64,000 nucleotides of DNA from an uncultured Clostridium sp. (lineage in GTDB: Bacteria; Bacillota; Clostridia; Lachnospirales; Lachnospiraceae), in contig URFM01000003.1 in NCBI GenBank assembly GCA_900547035.1, forward strand, positions 62,001 to 126,000, given 5' to 3'. Below are positions 9,085-17,178 of the stretch, in pieces (the first letter of the stretch is position 1; each line of letters starts with the position of its first letter). A model generated the notes under the pieces. The model was given only the letters and a program-made list of their open reading frames with translations, did not search any database and had not been told where the DNA came from. Position numbers and translations under genes: made by a program.

Positions 9085-9981
9085 ATGGACGTAAGGATTA
9101 TGGAATATATGCAAATGATCGAACAGGAGAAAAGCCTCTCCCAGGCCGCCCAGAAGCTGAATATTTCCCAGCCTGCCTTAAGCCAGGCCCTCTCCAAGCT
9201 GGAAAAAAGCTTCAAAAGCCCTCTTTTCGTCCGCTCAAACCGGCAGATGACCCCCACCCGCATCGGTCAAATCTATCTGGACGGCGCACGGGAGATGCTA
9301 CAGGTAAAGGAAGATACCTACCGGGCAATCGAAGCGCTCGCCAAAAAAGACTCCAAGCATATTAAAATCACCGCCGACTCCCAGGCCATCTTAAGGCTGG
9401 AAAAGGAGCTGATCCCTGCTTTAAAAAAGCGGTTCCCCAAGGAAGAATTTTCCCTCGTTCCTGCGGATTCACGCATGGCAAAGGAATATCTCATGAACCA
9501 TATCGCGGACGCCGCTTTCCTGGGATCCAGACTCCGTTCCAACAGTATGCTGAACTACCGCCATCTTTACAGCGAATCCCTGGTGCTCTGTATCCCGGAA
9601 AACCTAAATGAGACTTATGAAGAGCTGGCAGAAACTCCCTCAAATGGCAAAATACCCTTTATTCTGCCCCAGGAAGGCCTTTATTTCCGCCTCCTGTGCG
9701 AAAGCATACTCCAAAAGTTATCACTTTCTATAAGCAAAACCTATGATGTCGAGGACTTTCTGACCATGAAACGGCTGATGGAGCAGGGATTCGGCGCTGC
9801 GCTGCTGCCCAGCCGCATGGCCAGGGAGGCCAAAAACTGCCATACTTGCTCTGTGCCTGAGGAATTTTCCTACGGGTTCTATTTCGCGGTTCCCAAGTAT
9901 CATGAGGACGAGCTGGAATTTGACTATATCCTGAAAAAAGCCAAGGAGATCTTTGATGGGGAAGGCAAAGCAAAATCTTGA
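9085..9981 (+). CDS. LysR-family transcriptional regulator (second of tandem pair)
   Basis: This 298-residue LysR protein has the helix-turn-helix KSLSQAAQKLNISQPALSQA, followed by LEKSFKSPLFVRSNRQMTPTRIG and an effector domain. An AGGAGG-like site (CGGAGGC) precedes the ATG. It lies 14 bp after another LysR gene. The two proteins share the DNA-binding helix almost exactly but diverge in the effector domain, which suggests duplication with different ligands. Its target could be the same divergent transporter/dehydratase pair. Confidence 0.92.
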   Translation: MDVRIMEYMQMIEQEKSLSQAAQKLNISQPALSQALSKLEKSFKSPLFVRSNRQMTPTRIGQIYLDGAREMLQVKEDTYRAIEALAKKDSKHIKITADSQAILRLEKELIPALKKRFPKEEFSLVPADSRMAKEYLMNHIADAAFLGSRLRSNSMLNYRHLYSESLVLCIPENLNETYEELAETPSNGKIPFILPQEGLYFRLLCESILQKLSLSISKTYDVEDFLTMKRLMEQGFGAALLPSRMAREAKNCHTCSVPEEFSYGFYFAVPKYHEDELEFDYILKKAKEIFDGEGKAKS

Positions 9982-10075
9982 AGTCAAGGCATAGAATAAA
10001 TCAAAGCAGTGGAAATGCTCCTTGCTGTTTCACAAGCGAAATGATAAGATAAGATCAAAAAGGAGGCCGCAGCCA

Positions 10076-11788
10076 ATGAATACAGAACTAAAAAAACTTC
10101 CGGTTGGGATTGAAAGCTTCCAGGAAATCCGTACAGAAGATTTCTATTATATCGATAAAACCGGCCTGATCCGTGAACTGCTGAATCGATGGAGCAAAGT
10201 TAATCTGTTCACCCGCCCCAGGCGTTTTGGCAAGTCTTTAAACATGAGTATGTTGAAAGCCTTTTTTGAAACTGGCGGCGATCCTGGTCTTTTTGATGGT
10301 CTGGACATATCGAAGGAGACTGCGCTTTGCAAGGCGTATATGGGGAAGTTCCCGGTAATTTCGATTTCCCTGAAAGGGGTGGATGACTCCAGCTTTGACA
10401 ACGCCTGTTTTTTCCTGCGCCGAGTCATTGGGAATGAAGCCCTTCGATTTTCGTTCTTATTAAAAAGCAGTAAACTCCTTCCAAATGAGCAAAAACTCTA
10501 CCAGGCTTTAATTGATGTGAAAGACGGAAGTTTTTCGATGGCAAATGATGTGCTGCGCGACAGCCTGCACACTTTATCACAGCTTCTCGCAAAGCATTAC
10601 GGCCAGAAAGTAGTCTTGTTAATCGACGAATATGATGTGCCTCTGGACAAAGCCTTCCAGGGCGGCTATTATGACCAGATGGCTTCCTTAATCCGAAACC
10701 TCTTTAACAATGCCCTAAAGACCAATGACAACCTGCAGTTTGCCGTCCTTACCGGCTGCCTGCGTATCTCCAAGGAAAGCATTTTTACCGGCTTAAACAA
10801 CCTGAATGTCCTCTCCGTAACCGACGTCCAGTACGGCGAGTATTTCGGCTTTACCGATCGGGAGGTACGGAAAATGCTGGCCTACTACGGAATTTCCGAA
10901 GCCTACAACTCCGTAAAAGCCTGGTACGATGGCTACCGGTTCGGGGAAGCGGAAGTTTACTGCCCATGGGACGTGATCTGCTACTGCAGCAAAAGAATCG
11001 ATAATCCCAGGCTCTTCCCCCAGAATTACTGGTCCAACACCAGCAGCAACGAGATCATCCGCCGATTTATCCGGCAGACAGGAAATGGACTGACCAAGAG
11101 CGAGGTGGAAGCCTTAGTCGCAGGGGAGACATTGACCAAGGAAATCCATGAAGATTTGACCTATAACAATCTCTATGATACCATCGACCACCTCTGGAGC
11201 CTGCTGCTGGCCACCGGTTATCTGACCCAAAGGGGAACCTTTGACGGGCGCAGCTACCAGCTGGCGATCCCCAACATGGAGATCCGAAGCCTGTTTGAAG
11301 AGCAGATCCTGGCGCTGTTTAAGGAGAATGTCAGGAAGGACGGGGAGCGGCTGTCAGCCTTCTGCAGGGCCTTAGAGACAGGGAATGCCCCGGAGGTGGA
11401 AAGGCTGTTTACGGACTATCTGAAACAGACCATCAGCATACGGGATACCTTTGTACAGAAGCCTACTAAAGAAAACTTTTTCCACGGCATCTTCCTCGGT
11501 ATCCTGGGCTTTAAGGACGGCTGGTTCGTAAAGTCCAACCAGGAGTCAGGAGAAGGCTACAGCGATATCCTGGTAAAAATCGAGGACGAGGACATCGGGC
11601 TTGTAATCGAAGTGAAATACGCCCAGAGAGGCGAGCTGGACTCCGCCTGCGAAAAAGCCTTAGCGCAGATCGATGGGAAGGGGTATATCTCTGAACTGCG
11701 GGAGGAAGGCTACCACACTGTCTATAAATATGGCATCGCTTGTTTTCGGAAGCGGTGCAGGGTGTCGGTGAAAAAAGAAGAATTGTAA
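10076..11788 (+). CDS. AAA-ATPase with C-terminal PD-(D/E)XK nuclease domain
   Basis: The product has 570 residues from MNTELKKLPVG, which has AGGAGG 8-10 nt upstream; the longer upstream ATG has none. The N-terminal AAA-ATPase-like domain (PF09820-type) shows IDKT near the start, a Walker A-like RPRRFGKS (Lys53) and Walker B VVLLIDEYD. The C-terminal domain has the PD-(D/E)XK core GYSDILVKI...GLVIEVKYA. This family is common in Clostridia and Bacteroidetes, often in several copies per genome, and its role is not established; defence or mobile-element functions have been suggested. It stands alone with its own terminator. Confidence 0.88.
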   Translation: MNTELKKLPVGIESFQEIRTEDFYYIDKTGLIRELLNRWSKVNLFTRPRRFGKSLNMSMLKAFFETGGDPGLFDGLDISKETALCKAYMGKFPVISISLKGVDDSSFDNACFFLRRVIGNEALRFSFLLKSSKLLPNEQKLYQALIDVKDGSFSMANDVLRDSLHTLSQLLAKHYGQKVVLLIDEYDVPLDKAFQGGYYDQMASLIRNLFNNALKTNDNLQFAVLTGCLRISKESIFTGLNNLNVLSVTDVQYGEYFGFTDREVRKMLAYYGISEAYNSVKAWYDGYRFGEAEVYCPWDVICYCSKRIDNPRLFPQNYWSNTSSNEIIRRFIRQTGNGLTKSEVEALVAGETLTKEIHEDLTYNNLYDTIDHLWSLLLATGYLTQRGTFDGRSYQLAIPNMEIRSLFEEQILALFKENVRKDGERLSAFCRALETGNAPEVERLFTDYLKQTISIRDTFVQKPTKENFFHGIFLGILGFKDGWFVKSNQESGEGYSDILVKIEDEDIGLVIEVKYAQRGELDSACEKALAQIDGKGYISELREEGYHTVYKYGIACFRKRCRVSVKKEEL

Positions 11789-11801
11789 CAGCTCACAATA
11801 A

Positions 11802-11844
11802 AATCCCCGCGCCTCCGGTTCAGTTCCGGAAAAGCGCGGGGATT
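11802..11844 (+). terminator. Rho-independent terminator
   Basis: An 11-bp perfect GC-rich stem (11802-11812 with 11834-11844) is followed by a T-rich stretch. It lies 13 nt after the stop of the AAA-ATPase gene and could also serve as a terminator for the minus-strand gudD remnant. Confidence 0.75.
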
Positions 11845-11874
11845 CTTTATGAAAGAGAGCGTAACTGCGTAAAG

Positions 11875-12520
11875 CTAGCGCACAAGGCATGGCCTCTTGG
11901 GGTCAAATTTCCAATCTTTAATCAAATACTGCATTCCCACCGAATCGTCTCTTCCCCCCAGGCAATTTTCCAAATAGAGTTCATGGGCTTTTTTAACCTG
12001 CTCTAAATCTACATCAATTCCAAGCCCTGGCTTTTTTGGTATTTCTACCCAGCCGTCTTTGATCTCCAGCGGCTTCTTCGTCAGGCGTTCTAATCCTTCC
12101 TGCCAGATCCAGTGGGTATCAATCGCATTGAGACGGCCCGGTACTGCCGCAGCAGTCTGAGAGAACATCGCCAGCGAAATGTCAAAATGATTATTGGAAT
12201 GGCTTCCCCACATATAGCCTAAATCATGGCACAGCTGCCCAACCCGGACAGAGCCGCTCATGGTCCAGAAATGCGGGTCCGCTAATATAATATCCACGGA
12301 CTGCATCTCAAGGGAGTGCCCCAGCTGCCGCCAATCTGTGGCAATCATATTCGTGGCGGTCGGGAGTCCCGTTGCCCTCCGGAATTCTGACATTACCTCT
12401 CTTCCGCTAAATCCGCCTTCCGCACCGCAGGGGTCCTCGCAGTAGGTCAGAATCCCATGCATATCCTTGCAAAGGGCAACTGCTTCCTTCAAACTCCAAC
12501 AGCCATTGAAGCACAGCGCT
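11875..12520 (-). pseudogene. gudD: Glucarate dehydratase, C-terminal remnant
   Basis: The frame encodes the last ~205 residues of glucarate dehydratase. It includes [49 protein letters not shown] (catalytic His region) and the family C-terminus MQYLIKDW...KRPC. The family length is about 445, so roughly the first 240 residues are missing, including part of the active site. In the same frame the homology continues a few residues upstream of any start codon (NG-x-WSLKEAV) and then stops abruptly near 12515, where the frame of a regulator remnant takes over. The enzyme dehydrates D-glucarate to 5-keto-4-deoxyglucarate. This copy should be inactive. Confidence 0.85.
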
Positions 12521-12971
12521 TGTATTGAATCAGCTCAATCAATTTTTGTTGGTTCTGCCTGGTCATTTCTTCAATTCCCTCAATCAACAGCGTCCCGCCT
12601 GCTACTGAGGCAAGAATGCCGGAGACGTTAAAAATTGTATTTTCCTGCTGTTCATCATTCTGTCCTCTGCAGCAAATCATCCCAAAAGGCCCATGGCTGC
12701 GGGGGCTGCTATTATGAATTGCCTGAGCCATAAGCGCTATTTCCGTTCCCGGCTCCCCTTCAATCATAACCGGAGCCAGCACCGCGAAAACCGGATTTTT
12801 GCCCACCTGCAAAAACAAGGTGTAATTTTCCCTTTTATTCTCAATTAATGCCTGGACAATCTTTGAATCAATATCCGGAAAAATTTGAAACAGCGTCCGC
12901 CCCTTAATTTGATCGTCTATATTCCCAAGCAATTCCTCCATAACCGGATTTACCGTTGTGATCTTCCCCAT
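12489..12971 (-). pseudogene. Sigma-54-type regulator remnant: PAS plus degenerate AAA+
   Basis: The 160-residue frame starts with a good GGAGGG site. It has a PAS-like segment (residues 1-55: GKITTVNPVMEELLG, KGRTLFQIFPD). A segment aligning with the start of the sigma-54 AAA+ domain follows, but with key residues lost. The Walker A counterpart reads GEPGTEIALMAQAIH in place of GESGTGKE, the GAFTGA loop region is missing, and the Walker B counterpart is GGTLLIEGIEEM. It then runs to [12 protein letters not shown] and breaks into glucarate dehydratase. The rest of the AAA+ domain and the Fis-type DNA-binding domain are gone. It may once have regulated glucarate use. I judge it a decayed or deletion-truncated gene, though it could still be translated. 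Confidence 0.6.
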
Positions 12972-13097
12972 ACATTCCCTCCATCTACAGAACGATTACT
13001 TCCATTCTAGCATTTTGTATATGAGATCGTCAATAAATACGCCTTGCCCTTTCCCATCCAGAATGATAAGATAAATGCAAAGAAGGGAGGCACATTT

Positions 13098-13982
13098 ATG
13101 ACAGAATTAGAACAGGTCAGAAGCCAGATGACGGCTCCCCAGGCCGATGAAGGCACCTTAAAAAATTACCCCGTAAAGCGGCAGGAGCAGTTTGAGATTT
13201 CCACCCGCCATGGACAGACCGGCATCTACCTCTACGAACCCTTTACCCCGGAGGATCAAAAAGATCCCCTTCCGGTGCTGGTAAACTTCCACGGCGGCGG
13301 CTTTGTCAAGGGTTACCAGGCAAAATGCATCACCTTCGGCCGCATCCTGGCAAGAGAGGGGCACTGCCTTGTCTTTGACGTAGACTACAAGCTGGCCCCG
13401 GAATACCCCTATCCTTACGCTCTGGAGGAAGGCTGGGACGTGGTGCGTTTCTTGCGCAGCCATGCCGCTGACTTTGGCGGTGACCCAGACCGGCTGGTTC
13501 TCTGCGGACAGAGCTCCGGCGGCAATCTGGCCACTGTCATCGCCATGAATATGAAAAAAGCCGGAGAGCCTCTGCCCCTGGGCGTCATCAGCTGTTACGC
13601 CCCCTTTGACCTGGCCCAGGACCCGGTAGCCAAGGCCGAGGCAGGCGGCCTCCCCATTACAGACTTTATCCTGCGGGGCCGTCTCTACAATGAATGGTAC
13701 GCCGGAGCCGGACATGCGCGGGAGGCTTATGTTTCCCCGGTCTTCGCCACGAAAGAAGACCTTCAGGGCCTTCCTCCCTTCACCGTCATCGCGGGAGGCA
13801 TTGATTTTCTCTGCCCTGATTCCATGACCTTCGCCTCCCATTTGATGGAAGCCGGCGTTACCGTAACCGTCAAAAAGGTACTGGGCGCTCAGCACGGCTT
13901 TCTGGTGCGGCGGACCGAAGGCCATGAGGAAGGGGACCGGGTGCTTTTTGAAACCCTTCGGTCCTATTTCGGAACGCTTTAA
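13098..13982 (+). CDS. Alpha/beta hydrolase, HSL/esterase family
   Basis: The 294-residue protein starts at MTELEQVRSQ, supported by GGGAGG. The hormone-sensitive-lipase family signature HGGGF (oxyanion hole) is followed by the nucleophile elbow GQSSGG with Ser139. A candidate Asp in AGGIDFLCPD and a His in GAQHGF complete the triad. Such enzymes hydrolyse short-chain acyl esters. It has no signal peptide. It lies 24 bp before the ParB/BMP-like gene on the same strand and may be cotranscribed with it and the metallophosphoesterase. Confidence 0.9.
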   Translation: MTELEQVRSQMTAPQADEGTLKNYPVKRQEQFEISTRHGQTGIYLYEPFTPEDQKDPLPVLVNFHGGGFVKGYQAKCITFGRILAREGHCLVFDVDYKLAPEYPYPYALEEGWDVVRFLRSHAADFGGDPDRLVLCGQSSGGNLATVIAMNMKKAGEPLPLGVISCYAPFDLAQDPVAKAEAGGLPITDFILRGRLYNEWYAGAGHAREAYVSPVFATKEDLQGLPPFTVIAGGIDFLCPDSMTFASHLMEAGVTVTVKKVLGAQHGFLVRRTEGHEEGDRVLFETLRSYFGTL

Positions 13983-14006
13983 ATTGAACAACAGGAGGAT
14001 TTTAAC

Positions 14007-15956
14007 GTGGTAATTACAAATTATTCAGCGGCCCAACGGCTGGGACGCAAAAGCTACCAGGACGCCCTTGTACATGGAAAATATCCCTATCTCCCTGTTC
14101 TGGACAAGATTTTGTCCTATACGGAAATTTCCGCTACCGTCAGCCTGGGCGTGATCGACATTCCCCTTTCCCGTCTGGTTGGCACCAAAACAGACGACCG
14201 TACCAACGCCTTCGCTAACAATTTCATGCCCCTTCTGCCGGATCAGTCGGAATTTGCCGAAAAATGGCAGCGGGTTTATCAATACCAGGTAAATGAAGGC
14301 ATCAGCGACCCCATCATCGCCTTTGAATATATGAACCAATTTTACGTCCAGGAGGGAAACAAAAGGGTCAGCGTCCTGAAATATTTAGGAGCCTACAGCA
14401 TCCGCGGCTCCGTTACCCGCCTAGTTCCCAAGCGGACAGAAGATAAAGAAAATAAAATTTATTTCGAATTTCTCGATTTCTATGAGGTTTCCGGCAACTG
14501 CGAGGTCTGGTTCAGCCGCTTGGGCAGCTACCGCCGCCTCCTAAAGCTGATGGGGAAGGCCCCCGGTCAAGTCTGGGACGAGGAAGAGCGTCTGTTCTTC
14601 CGCTCCGCCTTCGGACGCTTCGACAAAGCCTTCCGCATGGCCCATGGGGAGAAGCTGGAACTCTCCTCCTCCGACGCGTTTTTGGTTTACGTCGAAATCT
14701 TCGGCTATGACCTGACCTGTGCCCAGACGGAAAAAGAGATGTACGCTGCCCTTCAGAAAATCTGGGCAGAGATCCGCCTTGCGGAGCGGGGACGCCAAGT
14801 AGAGCTAGTAACCGACCCCGAGGCCGCAAAGGAGCTGTCCCGCCCCTCCATTCTCAACTGGTTCATCCCTGCTGGCCTTTTAGAGCCGGATACCTTAAAG
14901 GCGGCCTTTATCTCCACCAAAACGCCGGAAACCTCCAGCTGGACCTATGCCCACGAGCTGGGACGGATGCACATCGAACAGGTTTTAGGGGAGAAGGTAA
15001 AAACCATGGCCTTCTACCAGGCGGATACGGAAGAGCAGGTGGCTGAGGATATTGAAAAGGCGGTGGCGTCAGGCTGCTCCGTGATCTTTACCACCGCTGT
15101 GCAGATGGTCAATCAGAGCGTGCGCTCCGCCATCCTTCACCCGGATGTAAAGATCTACAACTGCTCCATCAATATGTCCTACTCCTCCATCTGCACCTAC
15201 TACGCGCGGATGTATGAGTCAAAGTTCCTCATGGGGGCCCTTGCCGCCTCCCTTTCAAAAGACAGCCGGCTGGGCTATGTGGCCGACTACCCCATCTATG
15301 GGACCATGGCCAATATCAACGCCTTCGCCATGGGCGCCCGGATGGTGAATCCATATGTGCAGGTCTATCTGGAATGGTCCCGCACCAAAGCCGGGGACGC
15401 TGCCGCCCGCCTGGAAAGCCAGGGAATCCGCTGCATTTCCGGGGACGATATGATCACGCCCAAGCAGGCTTCCCGCCGCTACGGACTCTACCTGACAAAT
15501 CCAGACGGCTCCGTCACGAATCTGGCGGCCCCCATCTGGCACTGGGGAAAGTTTTACGAGCAGATCCTGCGCATTATCCTGGGCGGCGTTGGGGATACCA
15601 AGGCCGCTAAGGGCAGAAAAGCGGTGAATTACTGGTGGGGCATGTCCTCCGATGTGATCGATGTGATCTGCTCCGAAGACCTGCCCCGGGGAACTGGCCG
15701 TCTGACCGGCCTTTTAAGGAACTCCATCCGCTCCGGCAGCTTCCGTCCCTTTGACGGCCCTGTCTACTCCCAGGGCGGCAAGCTTCAGTGCCCAGAGGGA
15801 GACAGCTTACAGCCGGGCGCCATCATCACCATGGACTGGCTTGCGGAGAACATAGTCGGGAGGGAACCGGAGTTTGATGAGCTGACCACGGAAGCCCAGA
15901 GGCTGGTGCAGCTTCAGGATATGGAGATAGACGAAACTGAAAAATCGGAGAACTAA
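14007..15956 (+). CDS. Cytoplasmic protein: ParB-like N-terminus plus BMP-like binding domain
   Basis: The 649-residue product starts at a GTG with AGGAGG 8 nt upstream. The N-terminal half has a ParB-like element (residues ~100-125: YVQEGNKRVSVLKYLGA). The C-terminal half (~residues 285-600) matches the BMP/Med type of periplasmic-binding fold: MHIEQVLGEKVKTMAFYQAD, VASGCSVIFTTA, RMYESKFLMGALAASLSK and GYVADYPIYGTMANINAFAMG. BMP proteins are normally lipoproteins that bind nucleosides. This one has no signal peptide or lipobox and no ABC transporter beside it, so it is likely a cytoplasmic ligand sensor. The metallophosphoesterase starts 3 bp after its stop. Confidence 0.7.
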   Translation: MVITNYSAAQRLGRKSYQDALVHGKYPYLPVLDKILSYTEISATVSLGVIDIPLSRLVGTKTDDRTNAFANNFMPLLPDQSEFAEKWQRVYQYQVNEGISDPIIAFEYMNQFYVQEGNKRVSVLKYLGAYSIRGSVTRLVPKRTEDKENKIYFEFLDFYEVSGNCEVWFSRLGSYRRLLKLMGKAPGQVWDEEERLFFRSAFGRFDKAFRMAHGEKLELSSSDAFLVYVEIFGYDLTCAQTEKEMYAALQKIWAEIRLAERGRQVELVTDPEAAKELSRPSILNWFIPAGLLEPDTLKAAFISTKTPETSSWTYAHELGRMHIEQVLGEKVKTMAFYQADTEEQVAEDIEKAVASGCSVIFTTAVQMVNQSVRSAILHPDVKIYNCSINMSYSSICTYYARMYESKFLMGALAASLSKDSRLGYVADYPIYGTMANINAFAMGARMVNPYVQVYLEWSRTKAGDAAARLESQGIRCISGDDMITPKQASRRYGLYLTNPDGSVTNLAAPIWHWGKFYEQILRIILGGVGDTKAAKGRKAVNYWWGMSSDVIDVICSEDLPRGTGRLTGLLRNSIRSGSFRPFDGPVYSQGGKLQCPEGDSLQPGAIITMDWLAENIVGREPEFDELTTEAQRLVQLQDMEIDETEKSEN

Positions 15957-15959
15957 CAG

Positions 15960-16568
15960 ATGAACATACTGGTACTCGCTGACCACGAATCAAGAATACT
16001 TTATGATTTTTATAATCCGGAACGGCTAAAGGATATTGACCTGATCATCTCCTGCGGCGACCTGGATCCGGAATATCTCAGCTTTTTTGTGACCCTCTGC
16101 CCCGTGCCCCTGCTGTACGTTCGAGGCAACCATGACGGCAAATACCAGCAGCGGCCGCCGGAGGGCTGTACCTGCATCGAAAATGAAATCTACGTATACA
16201 AAGGTGTCCGCATCCTGGGCCTGGGAGGCTCCATGCAGTATATCCCCGGCGCTCCCAACCAGTACACGGAGCGGCAGATGCGCTGGCGTATTCGGAAAAT
16301 GACCTGGAAGCTGTGGCGCAACAGGGGATTTGACATCTTAGTCACTCACGCCCCCGCCTACCACGTAAACGACATGGAGGACTTGCCTCACCGGGGTTTT
16401 GCGGCATTTTGCACCCTGATGGAAAAATACAAGCCCAAATATTTCCTCCACGGCCACGTCCACGCCAATTACGGCGGACCCTTTAAGCGCAGGGATACCT
16501 ACTGCGAGACAACGGTGGTCAACGCCTACGATTTCTGTGTGATCGAGTATCCGGAGGAAGAGAAATGA
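15960..16568 (+). CDS. Metallophosphoesterase
   Basis: The 202-residue calcineurin-like phosphoesterase has the motifs CGDLDPEYL, RGNHDG, THAPAYH and HGHVHANYG. The first motif, usually DxH, reads LADHES, with Asp and His adjacent, so the first metal site may be atypical. Its start is 3 bp after the BMP-like gene, so the pair is almost certainly cotranslated. The substrate is unknown; family members hydrolyse phosphomonoesters or diesters, including nucleotides. No signal peptide is present. An 11-codon frame (16565-16600) overlaps its stop; it is probably meaningless or the stub of a deleted gene. Confidence 0.87.
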   Translation: MNILVLADHESRILYDFYNPERLKDIDLIISCGDLDPEYLSFFVTLCPVPLLYVRGNHDGKYQQRPPEGCTCIENEIYVYKGVRILGLGGSMQYIPGAPNQYTERQMRWRIRKMTWKLWRNRGFDILVTHAPAYHVNDMEDLPHRGFAAFCTLMEKYKPKYFLHGHVHANYGGPFKRRDTYCETTVVNAYDFCVIEYPEEEK

Positions 16569-16610
16569 ATCTCATCGATAAGGACAAACCGGAGTTTTGA
16601 GAGGTAAAGT

Positions 16611-16786
16611 ATGACAGAAAGAGAAAGAATTTTAAGTGAATTGCTTGGGGGGGAGCTATCATTATGCCGGGCGTTACAATCGGAAATCATGTTGTAATTG
16701 GAGCCGGAAGTGTCGTCACAAAGGATATTCCTGACCATGTGATTGCCTATGGGAATCCTTGTCGCGTGATACGTGAAAATAAATGA
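16611..16786 (+). pseudogene. Sugar O-acetyltransferase (Maa/LacA type), internally deleted
   Basis: An ATG at 16611 after GAGGTAAAGT opens [12 protein letters not shown], the usual start of maltose/galactoside O-acetyltransferases. After a run of seven G (16647-16653) the homology jumps to the C-terminal hexapeptide repeats in another frame: [22 protein letters not shown], then [22 protein letters not shown] and stop at 16784-16786. About 120 residues, including the catalytic region, are missing between the two parts. Both the deletion junction and a frameshift lie at the G run. Not functional. Confidence 0.75.
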
Positions 16787-16812
16787 AATTCTAATCCGCA
16801 GAGGAATAACGA

Positions 16813-17165
16813 TTGGAAAAGAAATTATCCGAAATGAATTTAGAGGAATTATGGCAATTATTTCCCATCGTTCTGGCAGAGCACAGGGCCTGCTGGAGCG
16901 AATGGTACACAGAGGAAGAAGCTTTTTTGAAAAACAAACTTCCGCAAATTGAACGAATCAGCCACATTGGAAGCACGGCGATTGGCTCAATCCGGGCGAA
17001 GCCGATCATCGATATCCTTGTGGAAGTCTCGAAAAACCACAGGTTAGCCGATTACAAGGATTTGATTGTGGAAAGCGGCTATATCTGTATGTCCGAGACT
17101 GCTAGCAGAATCTCATTTAATAAGGGATATACGGAAAAGGGCTTTGCCGAAAAAGTAATAGCTGA
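16813..17165 (+). pseudogene. GrpB family protein (UPF0157), C-terminus lost
   Basis: A TTG start with AGAGG upstream gives MEKKLSEMNLEELWQLFPIV, then IGSTAIGSIRAKPIIDILVEV, the GrpB-family core related to nucleotidyltransferases. The homology runs to ISFNKGYTEKGFAEKV and stops. The usual last ~60 residues (with the FHLHI/YFRDYL segments) are absent. The frame continues without a stop into the ribosome site and start of the next gene at 17179. A deletion therefore removed the gene's end. GrpB proteins have a proposed but unproven link to CoA biosynthesis. Confidence 0.75.
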
Positions 17166-17178
17166 AAAGGAGATATCT

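Noticed and set aside
16565..16600. 11-codon frame after the metallophosphoesterase
   Set aside because: Too short to judge. It overlaps the stop of the phosphoesterase and has no homologue signal, so it is mentioned only as a possible stub.
16611..16786. Phase-variable gene at the G run
   Set aside because: Even with the frame restored, ~120 internal residues of the acetyltransferase are missing, so switching would not give an active enzyme.
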